From Solirubrobacteraceae bacterium (GTDB taxonomy: Bacteria; Actinomycetota; Thermoleophilia; Solirubrobacterales; Solirubrobacteraceae): a stretch of 21,422 nucleotides of DNA. Positions 7,713 to 18,366 of the stretch are shown piece by piece (within the stretch, counting starts at the first letter, position 1; each line of letters begins with the position of its first letter). A program made the position numbers and the translations under genes. The DNA is taken from assembly GCA_019683665.1 (NCBI GenBank), contig JADGIB010000021.1, forward strand, positions 1 through 21,422. Direction: 5' to 3'. The notes under the pieces are model-generated. The model ran no database searches. It was not told the DNA's origin and saw only the letters and a list, made by a program, of their open reading frames with translations.

Positions 7713-8920
7713 TACGACGAGATCCGGGCCGCCCGCGACCGCGCGACGCCGGCGGCGGCGACCATCTGCGCGTACAGCTCGCGGGTCTGGGCGGCGACGT
7801 CGTTCCAGTCGAAGCGCAGGACGTGCTCGCTGGCCTGCGCGACGAGGCGGTCGCGCAGCGCGTCGTCGGTGAGGACGCGGACCATCATCCGGGCCAGCGA
7901 CTTCGGGTCGCGCGAGCGGAAGCGCAGCGCGACGTCGTCGCTGGGCGCCACCTCGGCCAGCCCGCCGGTGTTGGCGACGATGCACGGGCAGCCGCTGGCC
8001 ATCGCCTCCAGCGCCACGAGCCCGAACGGCTCGTACAGCGACGGCACCACGGTCAGGTCGGCGATCCGGTACAGCGAGTGCAGCAGCGCGTCGTCGATCC
8101 AGCCGACGAACGTGCCGTGCGCCATGAGCCCCAGCTCCCGCGCCTGGCGCTTGAGCTCCTGCTCGTGGGTGCCGGAGCCGGCGACGAGGAAGCGCAGGTT
8201 CGGGACGCGCCGGATCACGGCCGGGAGCGCGTCGAGGGCGAACTGGAAGCCCTTCTCGTAGACGAGGCGGCCGACGAGCAGCAGCAGCCGCTCGTCGGGG
8301 GCCGCGTACTTCGCGCGCAGCGCCTCCAGGTCGCCGAGCGGCTGCAGGTCGCCCGGGTCGATCCCGTTGGGGATGACGGTCACGCCCGCCTCGTCGACGC
8401 CGAACACGTCGGCGATGTGGCCGCGCATGTAGTGCGAGCAGCAGACGATCGCGTCGGCGCGGCGGGCCATCCAGCGCTCGGTCGCGTGGATCGTCGACTG
8501 CGGCGGCTTGTGGACCCAGCCCTGGTGGCGGCCGTGCTCGGTCGCGTGGATCGTCGTCAGGAACGGGACGCCGACGCGGTCGGCCAGCGCCGACCCGGCG
8601 CGCGCCACGAGCCAGTCGTGGCCGTGGACGAGGTCGAACTCGAGCTCGTCGACGAGCTCGGACCCGACGCGCAGCATGTCGTCGTTCATCGCCTGCACCC
8701 AGGCCAGGAAGCGGTCGAGGTCGCGCGGCCACGCCGGCTCGGGCACCCGGTGGACGTGGACGCGGGCGCGGACCTCGCGCTCGGGCTCGCCGCGGGTGAG
8801 GACGTGGACCTCGACCCCCTGCGCCACCAGCGCCTCGCTGAGCTTGCGCACGTGCCGCGCGAGGCCGCCCTCGACGACCGGCGGGTACTCCCAGGAGACG
8901 ATCAGGACGCGGCCGTTCAC
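7712..8920 (-). CDS. GT4-family glycosyltransferase, glycogen-synthase-like (possible GlgM-type enzyme)
   Basis: This is a 402-residue, retaining, GT-B-fold glycosyltransferase, probably cytosolic. The N-terminal acceptor domain opens with SWEYPPVVEGGLARHV (9-24), the EYPP...GG pattern shared by bacterial glycogen synthases and GlgM. It contains HGHDWLVA and TIHATEHGRHQGW. The C-terminal donor domain has VIPNGIDP, the phosphate-contacting VGRLVYEKGF, and the E-x7-E motif EPFGLVALE (Glu297 and Glu305). In actinobacteria a similar-sized GT4 enzyme, GlgM, makes maltose-1-phosphate from ADP-glucose and glucose-1-phosphate, the substrate of GlgE. Lying next to a glgE operon, this protein could be that enzyme or an ADP-glucose-dependent alpha-glucan synthase. 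Donor and acceptor cannot be read from sequence. The start is GTG, without a ribosome binding site, 60 bp after treY. Confidence 0.9.
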   Translation of the reverse strand: MNGRVLIVSWEYPPVVEGGLARHVRKLSEALVAQGVEVHVLTRGEPEREVRARVHVHRVPEPAWPRDLDRFLAWVQAMNDDMLRVGSELVDELEFDLVHGHDWLVARAGSALADRVGVPFLTTIHATEHGRHQGWVHKPPQSTIHATERWMARRADAIVCCSHYMRGHIADVFGVDEAGVTVIPNGIDPGDLQPLGDLEALRAKYAAPDERLLLLVGRLVYEKGFQFALDALPAVIRRVPNLRFLVAGSGTHEQELKRQARELGLMAHGTFVGWIDDALLHSLYRIADLTVVPSLYEPFGLVALEAMASGCPCIVANTGGLAEVAPSDDVALRFRSRDPKSLARMMVRVLTDDALRDRLVAQASEHVLRFDWNDVAAQTRELYAQMVAAAGVARSRAARISS

Positions 8921-8932
8921 GGCTGGCCCGGA

Positions 8933-8938
8933 ACTGTA
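8933..8938 (-). promoter_or_regulatory. Possible -10 element (TACAGT) for the GT4 gene
   Basis: TACAGT fits TANNNT and ends 12 nt before the GTG start of the glycosyltransferase, which lacks a Shine-Dalgarno sequence. With the hairpin just upstream, this hints that the gene has its own start of transcription. No -35 match is present. Confidence 0.3.
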
Positions 8939-8960
8939 CGCGTCGCGCCCGTCCGGCGGC

Positions 8961-8979
8961 GCGCTGCGGGTCGCAGCGC
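8961..8979 (-). terminator. Perfect 8-bp hairpin immediately after treY
   Basis: The arms at 8961-8968 (gcgctgcg) and 8972-8979 (cgcagcgc) are perfectly complementary around a 3-nt loop. The hairpin begins one base after the treY TAG. There is no U-tract, so it may be a GC-only terminator or partial attenuator closing the trehalose operon. Confidence 0.5.
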
Positions 8980-8980
8980 C

Positions 8981-10963
8981 CTAGGCGCGCTCCAGCAGCG
9001 AGAGGCCGTCGTCGTGGACGAGCAGCTCGCGCCAGCCGCCGCCGGGCAGCTGCGCCCGGCACGGGACGCCGGGCGCGACCGGGACGATCACGGCGACCTC
9101 GTCGTCGCCGCGGGTGAACGCGCACACGCCCGCCGGCGCGGGCAGCGGCCGGTAGGGGCCCAGGAACGCCTCGGGCCGCCGCGCCCGCAGCGCCAGCGCC
9201 GTGTGGATGACCCACAGCTTGCGGTGCCCGGGCGCGGGCGGCGCCCCGGCCCGCAGCGCGTCCAGCGCGGCCCGCCGCGCCGCCCAGTCGACCGGCCGGC
9301 GGTTGTCGGGGTCGACGAGGCTCAGCGCGGCCAGCTCGTCGCCCTGGTAGGTGTCGGGCACGCCGGGCACCGTGTGCTTGAGCAGGAGCTGGCCGAGGAT
9401 CGAGCGCTCGGCCAGCTCGGCCACCTGCGCCTGGAAGGGCAGGAAGTCGGCCAGGAAGGCCTCGGAGGCGACGACGGCGCGGGCGAAGCGCACGACGGCG
9501 GCCTCCCACGCCTCGTCGGGCGCCGTCCACGCCGTGTTCACCTTCGCCTCGCGCAGCGCCTTGACGAGGTAGGCGTCGAGGCGCTCGAGCGGCTCGATCG
9601 GCCAGGCGCCGACGAGCGTCTGGTACAGGAGGTACTCCTCGCCGGGGTCGGGCCCCAGGCCGTCCTCGCGCAGCGGCGCGTTCAGCGCCCGCCAGGCGAG
9701 GACCCGCTCGCGCCACGGCCCCGGCACCCAGGTCAGCGCGCCGATCCGCGCCCGCACGTCGCCGCCGCGCTTCGTGTCGTGGGTCTGGGTGACGAGCAGG
9801 GTGAGCGGGTGGCGGGCGGCCCGCTCGAGGTTCGCGGCGTGGAAGCTCGCCACGTCGAGCCCGAAGCGCTCGGGCGCGCCGCCGACCTCGTTGAGGGCGA
9901 CGAGGCGGTGGTAGCGGTAGAACGCGGTGTCCTCGACCCCCTTCGCCGTCACCGGCGGCGACGTCTGCTGGAAGCGCTGCACGAACCCGCCGGGGACGCC
10001 GCGGTCCTCGAGCAGGAGCGCCCGGGCGAGGGCGGGGTCGAGGTGCGCGGCGCGGATCGCGCGCTCGTCCTCGGGCGCCACCCGCCCCTCCCACGGGTCG
10101 ACGTACGTGCGGTAGACGGGCAGGCGCGCGAGCCCGTCGGCGATCGTCGCGGCGTCGAACGCCCCCTCCCCCTCGCGCTCGAGCCGCTCGACCTCGCGCG
10201 CGAACGGCCCGGCCGCCTGCTCGAGCTGGGCCTCGAGCGCGATCTCCTCGAACCCGCGCGTCTCGCCGGTGACCTCGACGTGGAGGGCGGTGAACGCCGG
10301 CTCGGCGCGCGCGTCGACGAACAGCCCCTGCACCTGGTTGAGGAACTCGTAGCCGACGGTCCCCGCCACCGGCCAGTCGTCGCGCAGCGGCTCCCCGGCG
10401 GCGAGGATCTTCTCAACCCACACCCGCTCGGCCCCGGCGGCCCGCAGCCGGCGCAGGTAGTCGGCCGGGTCGGCGAGCCCGTCGGGGTGGTCGACGCGCA
10501 GCCCGTCGAGGACGCCGTCGGCCAGCAGCTCGAGCACCTTCGCGTGGGTCGCCGCGAACACCTCGCGGTCCTCCTGGCGCAGCGCGGCGAGGTCGTCGAT
10601 GTCGAAGAAGCGCCGGTACGCGCCGGTCTCCTCGTCGACGTCGAAGAACCTGGCCCGCAGCGCCGGATCGCGCCACCAGCGGTTCTCGTCGCCGACGCCC
10701 ATGTGGTTGGGGACGATGTCGAGGACGATCCCCAGGCCCGTCCCGGCGAGCGCGCGCAGCCCCGCCTCCCCGCCGAGCGCGTCGGAGACGCGGGTCGGGT
10801 CGACGACGTCGTAGCCGTGGGTGGAGCCGGTCCGGGCCTGCAGCGACGGCGACAGGTAGAGGTGGGAGATCCCCAGGTCGCGCAGGTACGGGACGAGCGC
10901 GGCCGCGTCGGCGAACGTCAGGTCGGGCGACAGCTGGAGCCGGTAGGTGGCGCGCAGCTCCAC
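8981..10963 (-). CDS. treY: Malto-oligosyltrehalose synthase (compact form)
   Basis: TreY is a GH13 enzyme that converts the reducing end of a linear malto-oligosaccharide into an alpha,alpha-1,1 linkage. Predicted length is 660 residues, against roughly 700-780 for well-studied members. ATYRLQLSPDLTFADAA opens the protein as expected. Conserved region I is LDIVPNHMGVG (81-91), the nucleophile is Asp158 in GLRVDHPDG, the acid/base is Glu184 in VWVEK, and region IV is THDTKRGGD with Asp396. Only about 70 residues separate region I from the nucleophile; NRWWRDP runs almost directly into RRFFDIDDLAALR. I estimate about twice that spacing in Sulfolobus TreY, so a subdomain seems absent, though all catalytic residues remain. 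The GTG start at 10963 is supported by GGAGGAGG 10 nt upstream and lies 5 nt after the treX stop. Confidence 0.94.
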   Translation of the reverse strand: MELRATYRLQLSPDLTFADAAALVPYLRDLGISHLYLSPSLQARTGSTHGYDVVDPTRVSDALGGEAGLRALAGTGLGIVLDIVPNHMGVGDENRWWRDPALRARFFDVDEETGAYRRFFDIDDLAALRQEDREVFAATHAKVLELLADGVLDGLRVDHPDGLADPADYLRRLRAAGAERVWVEKILAAGEPLRDDWPVAGTVGYEFLNQVQGLFVDARAEPAFTALHVEVTGETRGFEEIALEAQLEQAAGPFAREVERLEREGEGAFDAATIADGLARLPVYRTYVDPWEGRVAPEDERAIRAAHLDPALARALLLEDRGVPGGFVQRFQQTSPPVTAKGVEDTAFYRYHRLVALNEVGGAPERFGLDVASFHAANLERAARHPLTLLVTQTHDTKRGGDVRARIGALTWVPGPWRERVLAWRALNAPLREDGLGPDPGEEYLLYQTLVGAWPIEPLERLDAYLVKALREAKVNTAWTAPDEAWEAAVVRFARAVVASEAFLADFLPFQAQVAELAERSILGQLLLKHTVPGVPDTYQGDELAALSLVDPDNRRPVDWAARRAALDALRAGAPPAPGHRKLWVIHTALALRARRPEAFLGPYRPLPAPAGVCAFTRGDDEVAVIVPVAPGVPCRAQLPGGGWRELLVHDDGLSLLERA

Positions 10964-10968
10964 CGGGG

Positions 10969-13103
<2,135 letters not shown>

Positions 13104-13107
<4 letters not shown>

Positions 13108-14840
13108 GTCACGAGCGCCCCGGCCAGCGGCGGCAGCAGGGCGGCGCCCTCCTCGAGGCGCACGTCGGGGTGGGTGGCGAGCACGAGCGTGTCCCCGTGG
13201 ACGGGGACGCGCCGGGCGGCGCGGGCGAAGTTGCAGGCGAGCTCGTGGGCGCCGCGGCGCACGCGCAGCCAGCGCGCCGCCTCGTCGAGCGCGCACTCGG
13301 CCTCGCCGCGGACCTCGCGCCGCACGCGCAGGAGGTCGACGCAGAGCGCGCGCAGCCGGGCGTCCTCGCGCCACGTCAGGCGCGAGCGGGCGAACGTCTC
13401 GGGGTCCTGCGGGTCGGGCACCGCCTCGCCGGCGAAGGCGGCGAAGCGGGCGAACTCGCGGCGGCGCCCCTCGCGGGTGGCGGCGGCGATCCGCCGGTCG
13501 ATGTGGTCGGTGAAGAACTGGAACGGGGCGGGCTCGCCGTGCTCCTCCCCCATGAACAGCAGCGGCGTGAAGCCCGACAGGAGCGTCACGAACGCGGCGA
13601 GCGGCCGGGCGCGCGGGGGCAGCCGGTCGCCGAGCGCGCGGTTGCCGACCTGGTCGTGGTTCTGGTCGAAGACGACGAACGCCTCGCGCGGGACGTCGTC
13701 GGCGGGCGCCCCGAACGTCCGCCCGCGGTAGCTGGACCAGGTGCCGTCGTGGACGTGCGGGCGGCGCAGCGCCTTGGCGAGGTCGGCGACGCGCCCGAAC
13801 TCGGCGTAGTAGCCGTCGCGGTCGTCGGTGACGAGCGTGCGCAGCGCGTGGTGGAAGTCGTCGGCCCACACGGCGTCGCAGCCCCAGCCGCCGCGCTCGG
13901 CCGGGCGGACGACCTTCGGGTCGTTCAGGCCGCTCTCGGCGATCACGAGCGCGCCGGGCCGGGCGGCGTGGACGCGGCGCGCCACCTCGGCGACGAGGTG
14001 CTCGGGCCGCTGGTCGAAGATCGCGTGGACGGCGTCGAGGCGCAGCCCGTCGACGTGGAGGTAGCGCACCCACCACTCGGCGCTCTGGGCGATCCACTCG
14101 CGGACGGCGTCGGAGCCCTCGCCGTCGGTGTTGATCGCCTCGCCCCAGGACGTCGAGCACGTGTCGGTGAAGTACGGGCCGAACGCGCTCAGCGCCCGGT
14201 TGCCGGAGGCGCCGACGTGGTTGTAGACGACGTCGAGGATCACGCCGAGACCGTGCCCGTGGGCGGCGTCGACGAACCGCGCCAGGCCGTCCGGCCCGCC
14301 GTAGGCGCGGTGGGCGGCCGACGGGTAGACGCCGTCGTAGCCCCAGCCGCGCATCCCGGGGAAGTCGGCGACCGGCATGAGCTCGACCGCGGTGACGCCG
14401 AGCTCGGCGAGCCGCCCGAGGCGCCCGGTCGCGGCGTCGAACGTCCCCTCCGGCGTGAACGTGCCGACGTGCAGCTCGTAGAGGACGAGGTCGGCGAGCG
14501 CGGGCGGGCGCCGGCCGGCGTCGGTCCAGGCGATCGCGCCGGGGTCGAACACGCGCGAGGGGCCGCGCAGCCCGCGCGGCTGCCAGCGGGTGGCGGGGTC
14601 GGGCAGGCGCCGGGCGCGGCGGCCGTCGTCGAGGACGATCCAGTAGTCGTCGCCCGGCCCGGCGGGCGCCTCGCCGGCCCACACGCCGTGGCCCTCCTCG
14701 CGCAGCGGGGTCTCGCCGCGGCGCGGGACGCGGACGGCGACGGCCCGCGCGTTCGGCGCCCACACCCGCACGAGCGAGCGGCGCGGGCCGAGCGGGGTCG
14801 CCCCGAGCGGGCGGCGGAACGGGAGGCCGTCGGCGCTCAC
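13104..14840 (-). CDS. treZ: Malto-oligosyltrehalose trehalohydrolase
   Basis: TreZ is a GH13 enzyme that hydrolyses the alpha-1,4 bond next to the trehalosyl end of the TreY product and frees trehalose. The protein is 578 residues, a normal length. The N-terminal immunoglobulin-like domain opens with RRPLGATPLGPRRSLVRVWAPNA. The barrel contains YELHVGTFTPEGTF (121-134), region I DVVYNHVG (203-210), the nucleophile Asp269 in VDGLRLDAVHAI, the acid/base Glu302 in VIAESGLNDP and Asp396 in DQNHDQVGNR. ELHVGTFTPEGTFD and the IAESGLND motif separate TreZ from GlgB, its closest neighbour in family and position. The GTG start at 14840 overlaps the glgB stop (GTGA). It lacks a good ribosome binding site of its own, which suggests translational coupling to glgB. 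Confidence 0.96.
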
Positions 14841-17017
14841 CGGGCGCTCTCGGGCACCAGCCACAGCACCCCCAGCGGCGGGAGCGTCAGCTCGGCCGAC
14901 CACGGCCGGCCGTGCCACGGGACCGGCTCGGCCTCGGCGCGGCCGAGGTTGCCGACGCCGCTGCCGCCGTACTCGGCCGCGTCGGTGTTCAGCGCCTCCC
15001 GCCAGGGCCCCGGCTGCGGCAGCCCGACCCGGTAGCCGGCGCGCGGGACCGGCGACAGGTTGCAGACGCAGACGAGCTGGGCGGCCGGGTCGAGCCCCGT
15101 GCGGGCGAAGGCGACGACGTTGCGGTCGGCGTCGTTGGCCTCCAGCCACGCGAAGCCGGCGCCGTCGAAGTCGCGCTCCCACAGCGCGCGCTCCTGGCGG
15201 TAGACGCGGTTGAGGTCGCGCACGAGCGCCTGGACGCCGGCGTGGCCGGGGTCCTCGAGCAGGTGCCAGTCGAGCGAGCGCTCGTGGCTCCACTCGGCCT
15301 CCTGGGCCAGCTCGCCGCCCATGAACAGGAGCTTCTTGCCGGGGTGGGCCCACATGTAGGCGTAGAGCGCGCGCAGGTTCGCCAGCCGCTGCCAGCGGTC
15401 GCCGGGCATCTTCGCCAGCAGCGAGCCCTTCCCGTGGACGACCTCGTCGTGGCTGAGCGGCAGGACGAAGTTCTCGCTGAACGCGTACATGAGGCTGAAC
15501 GTCAGCTCGTGGTGGTGGAAGCGCCGGTGCACCGGGTCCTGGCGGAAGTACCCGAGCGTGTCGTGCATCCAGCCCATGTTCCACTTGAAGCCGAAGCCGA
15601 GCCCGCCGACGTAGGTGGGCCGCGACACGCCCGGCCAGGCCGTCGACTCCTCGGCCACCGAGGCGATCCCGGGCTCGCGGGCGTGGAGGACCTCGTTGAG
15701 CGCCCGCAGGAACGCGACCGCGTCGAGGTCCTCGCGCCCGCCGAACGCGTTCGGGACCCACTCCCCCTCCGCGCGCGAGTAGTCGAGGTAGAGCATCGAG
15801 GCGACGGCGTCGACGCGCAGCCCGTCGGCGTGGTACTCGCGCGCCCAGAACAGCGCGTTGGCGAGCAGGAAGTTGCGGACCTCGTTGCGCCCGAGCTTGA
15901 AGACGAGCGTGCCCCAGTCGGGGTGGCTGCCGCGGCGCGGGTCCTCGTGCTCGTACAGCGCGGTGCCGTCGAAGCGCGCCAGGGCCCAGTCGTCGCGCGG
16001 GAAGTGCGCGGGGACCCAGTCCAGGAGGACCCCGATCCCGGCCTGGTGGAGGCGGTCGACGAAGGCGCGAAGGTCGTCGGGGGAGCCGAAGCGCGGGGTC
16101 GGCGCGTAGTAGGAGGTGACCTGGTAGCCCCAGGAGCCGCTGAACGGGTGGGCCATGACCGGCAGCAGCTCGACGTGGGTGAAGCCGAGGTCGGTGACGT
16201 AGGCCGCGAGCTCGTCGGCCAGCTCCAGGTAGGTGAGCGGGCGGTTGTCCTCGAGCGGGTTCAGCCGCCAGGAGCCGAGGTGGACCTCGTAGATCGCCAT
16301 CGGGCCGGCGAGCGGGTCGCGGGCGCGGCGGCGCTCCAGCCAGTCGGCGTCGCCCCACGCGTGGCGGGGCCGGTGGACGACCGAGGCGGTGGCGGGCGGG
16401 AGCTCGGCGGCGAAGGCGACCGGGTCGGCCTTCAGGCGCAGGTCCCCGGCCTGGGTGCGGATCTCGTACTTGTAGCGGGCGCCCTCGGCGACCCCGGGCA
16501 GGAACACCTCCCAGATCCCCGAGGACCCCATCGAGCGCATCGGGTGCAGGCGCCCGTCCCACGAGTTGAAGTCGCCGACGACGCTGACCGCCCGCGCCGA
16601 CGGCGCCCAGACGGCGAACGCGGTGCCGGCGACCCCGTCGACCTCGGTGACGTGGGCGCCGAGCCGGGCGTAGAGCTCCTCGTGGCGGCCCTCCCCGGCG
16701 AGGTGGAGGTCGAGCTCGCCGAGCGTCGGCGGGAAGCGGTACGGGTCCTCGAGGCGGTAGGTCGCGCCGTCGGGGTAGGCGACCTCGAGCTCGTAGCGCA
16801 GCGGCAGCTGCGCGCCCGTGACGATCCCCTCGAACAGGCCGGCCGGGTGGGTGCGCCGCAGCGGCACGGGGTCGGCGCCGTTGCGCAGGACGGCGACGCG
16901 CTCGGCCTCGGGCCGGTAGGCGCGCACCCGCACGCCGCCCCGCGCGGGGTGGGCGCCCAGCAGCGCGTGCGGGTCGGCGCTGCGGCCCTCGACCAGCGCG
17001 TCGACGGCAGCGGTCAT
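14837..17017 (-). CDS. glgB: 1,4-alpha-glucan branching enzyme
   Basis: GlgB introduces alpha-1,6 branches into the linear glucan made by GlgE. Its 726 residues match the long actinobacterial/enterobacterial type with two N-terminal beta domains: an N1 module (about 15-100) and a CBM48 module (about 125-215, with FAVWAPSARAVSVVGDFNSWDG). The barrel follows with YEVHLGSWR, LLDWVPAHFP (331-340), the nucleophile Asp403 in DGLRVDAVASMLY, the acid/base Glu456 in SVAEESTAWP, and Asp524 in LSHDEVVHGKGSL. These align at a constant offset of 2 with E. coli GlgB Asp405, Glu458 and Asp526. The ATG start at 17017 shares an ATGA with the maltokinase stop and has GGAG 8 nt upstream. In the GlgE pathway this enzyme acts directly on GlgE product. 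Confidence 0.97.
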   Translation of the reverse strand: MTAAVDALVEGRSADPHALLGAHPARGGVRVRAYRPEAERVAVLRNGADPVPLRRTHPAGLFEGIVTGAQLPLRYELEVAYPDGATYRLEDPYRFPPTLGELDLHLAGEGRHEELYARLGAHVTEVDGVAGTAFAVWAPSARAVSVVGDFNSWDGRLHPMRSMGSSGIWEVFLPGVAEGARYKYEIRTQAGDLRLKADPVAFAAELPPATASVVHRPRHAWGDADWLERRRARDPLAGPMAIYEVHLGSWRLNPLEDNRPLTYLELADELAAYVTDLGFTHVELLPVMAHPFSGSWGYQVTSYYAPTPRFGSPDDLRAFVDRLHQAGIGVLLDWVPAHFPRDDWALARFDGTALYEHEDPRRGSHPDWGTLVFKLGRNEVRNFLLANALFWAREYHADGLRVDAVASMLYLDYSRAEGEWVPNAFGGREDLDAVAFLRALNEVLHAREPGIASVAEESTAWPGVSRPTYVGGLGFGFKWNMGWMHDTLGYFRQDPVHRRFHHHELTFSLMYAFSENFVLPLSHDEVVHGKGSLLAKMPGDRWQRLANLRALYAYMWAHPGKKLLFMGGELAQEAEWSHERSLDWHLLEDPGHAGVQALVRDLNRVYRQERALWERDFDGAGFAWLEANDADRNVVAFARTGLDPAAQLVCVCNLSPVPRAGYRVGLPQPGPWREALNTDAAEYGGSGVGNLGRAEAEPVPWHGRPWSAELTLPPLGVLWLVPESAR

Positions 17018-18366
17018 GCGATCGGCTCCGAGAGGATCCGCTCGACGCCCGCGACCGGCACCTCGATCCAGTCGGGCCGGTTGTCGAGCTCGTAGCGCAG
17101 CTCGTAGACCGCCTTCTCCAGCTCGTAGATGCCCAGCAGCGAGTGGATCGCGCTCGGGCCGGGCGGCAGCAGGTTCGCGTCCACGTGCGACAGGTACCCG
17201 TCGAGGAACGCGTCACGCGCGCGCTGCTCCCAGTCGGCGGGCACCGGGTTGCCGCGCTGGACCGCCGAGGCCGACGCCGCGTAGGCGAACGAGCGCAGCA
17301 TCCCGGCCACGTCGCGCAGCGGCGAGCGCTTGCGGCGGCGGTCGGTGACCGGGCGGGCCGGCTCGCCCTCGAAGTCGAGGATGACCCAGCGGCCGTCGCG
17401 GCCGTGGGTGCGCAGCGTCTGGCCGAGGTGGAGGTCGCCGTGGTTGCGGATGAGCCGCCCGCCCTCGCCGGCGTGCGACATCGCCTGCAGCCGGTCGCGG
17501 ATCTCCTCGCCGCGGCCGAGGATCGGGGCGACGACCGGGTCGTCCTCGGGCAGGCGCAGGAAGATCCGCTCGATCTCCTCGTCGATCGTCGCGGTCATGA
17601 GCGACAGCCCCTCCGGCGTCGACGGCTCGGGGGCGAAGTCCGGGTCCGACGCGTCGGAGCCCAGCAGCGCGTGCATCGTCCCGACGACCTCGCCGAGCTC
17701 GCCCAGCCGGGCCAGGAAGCGGTCGGGGTCGCTGCCGAGCTCGTCGAGCGCGAGCTCCCACCCGTCGCGGCCGCCGACGACGAGCTCCTGGGCGATCCCC
17801 AGCGTCGTCGACAGCGTCTCGCCGGTCAGCTCGTACCAGCCCCAGAGCGCGGCGATGTTCGGGAACCCCCGGGCGGCGAGGAAGCGCAGCATCTCCAGCT
17901 CCGGGTTCTTGCCCGGCTCCAGGCGCCGGAACGCCTTCAGCGCGACCCGCTCGTCGATGACGACGGTCGTGTTCGACTGCTCGGCCCCCATCGGGCGCAC
18001 CGGCGGGTCGGCGGACAGCGCGGGGGCGCCGTCGAGCCAGTGGAACTCGATCGTCCCGGCCGTCGACGGGGCGACGGCGTTGCCGGCGAGCAGCCCGGCG
18101 ACGGCCGCGGCGTGCGGCCGGCTCGTGAGCGCGTCGAAGGCGACCCGGCCGCGCTCGACGCCGAGCAGGAGCTGGTAGAGCTCGTGCGTGCCGGCGTGGA
18201 AGCGCGCCTCGATGAGGCCGATCGCCGTCGGCGGGTCGTCGGCGAGCTCGAGGACGTCGACGAGCGTGACCTCGGCGACGTCGCGCGTCTTGGACGCGAA
18301 CCAGCGCTGCCGCGGCAGCCACTCGCGCAGGGCCTCCTCCGACAGCAGCGCGCGCAGGTCAGCCAT
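17014..18366 (-). CDS. mak: Maltokinase
   Basis: Maltokinase (also called Pep2) phosphorylates maltose with ATP to give alpha-maltose-1-phosphate, the GlgE donor. The protein is 450 residues, typical for a stand-alone enzyme. The N-terminal cap begins LREWLPRQRWFASKTRDV, which is characteristic of maltokinases. The aminoglycoside-phosphotransferase-like kinase core has VALKAFRRLEPGKNPELEM (ATP-binding lysine region), the catalytic loop HGDLHLGQ (309-316, Asp311) and the metal-binding ILDFEGEPARPV (Asp331). RRKRSPLRDVAGMLRSFAYA is also conserved. The ATG overlaps the treS stop by 8 bp. Its GAGGAGGAGG ribosome binding site is embedded in the codons of the acidic TreS tail. In some bacteria treS and mak are fused; here they are separate. 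Confidence 0.95.
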   Translation of the reverse strand: MADLRALLSEEALREWLPRQRWFASKTRDVAEVTLVDVLELADDPPTAIGLIEARFHAGTHELYQLLLGVERGRVAFDALTSRPHAAAVAGLLAGNAVAPSTAGTIEFHWLDGAPALSADPPVRPMGAEQSNTTVVIDERVALKAFRRLEPGKNPELEMLRFLAARGFPNIAALWGWYELTGETLSTTLGIAQELVVGGRDGWELALDELGSDPDRFLARLGELGEVVGTMHALLGSDASDPDFAPEPSTPEGLSLMTATIDEEIERIFLRLPEDDPVVAPILGRGEEIRDRLQAMSHAGEGGRLIRNHGDLHLGQTLRTHGRDGRWVILDFEGEPARPVTDRRRKRSPLRDVAGMLRSFAYAASASAVQRGNPVPADWEQRARDAFLDGYLSHVDANLLPPGPSAIHSLLGIYELEKAVYELRYELDNRPDWIEVPVAGVERILSEPIA

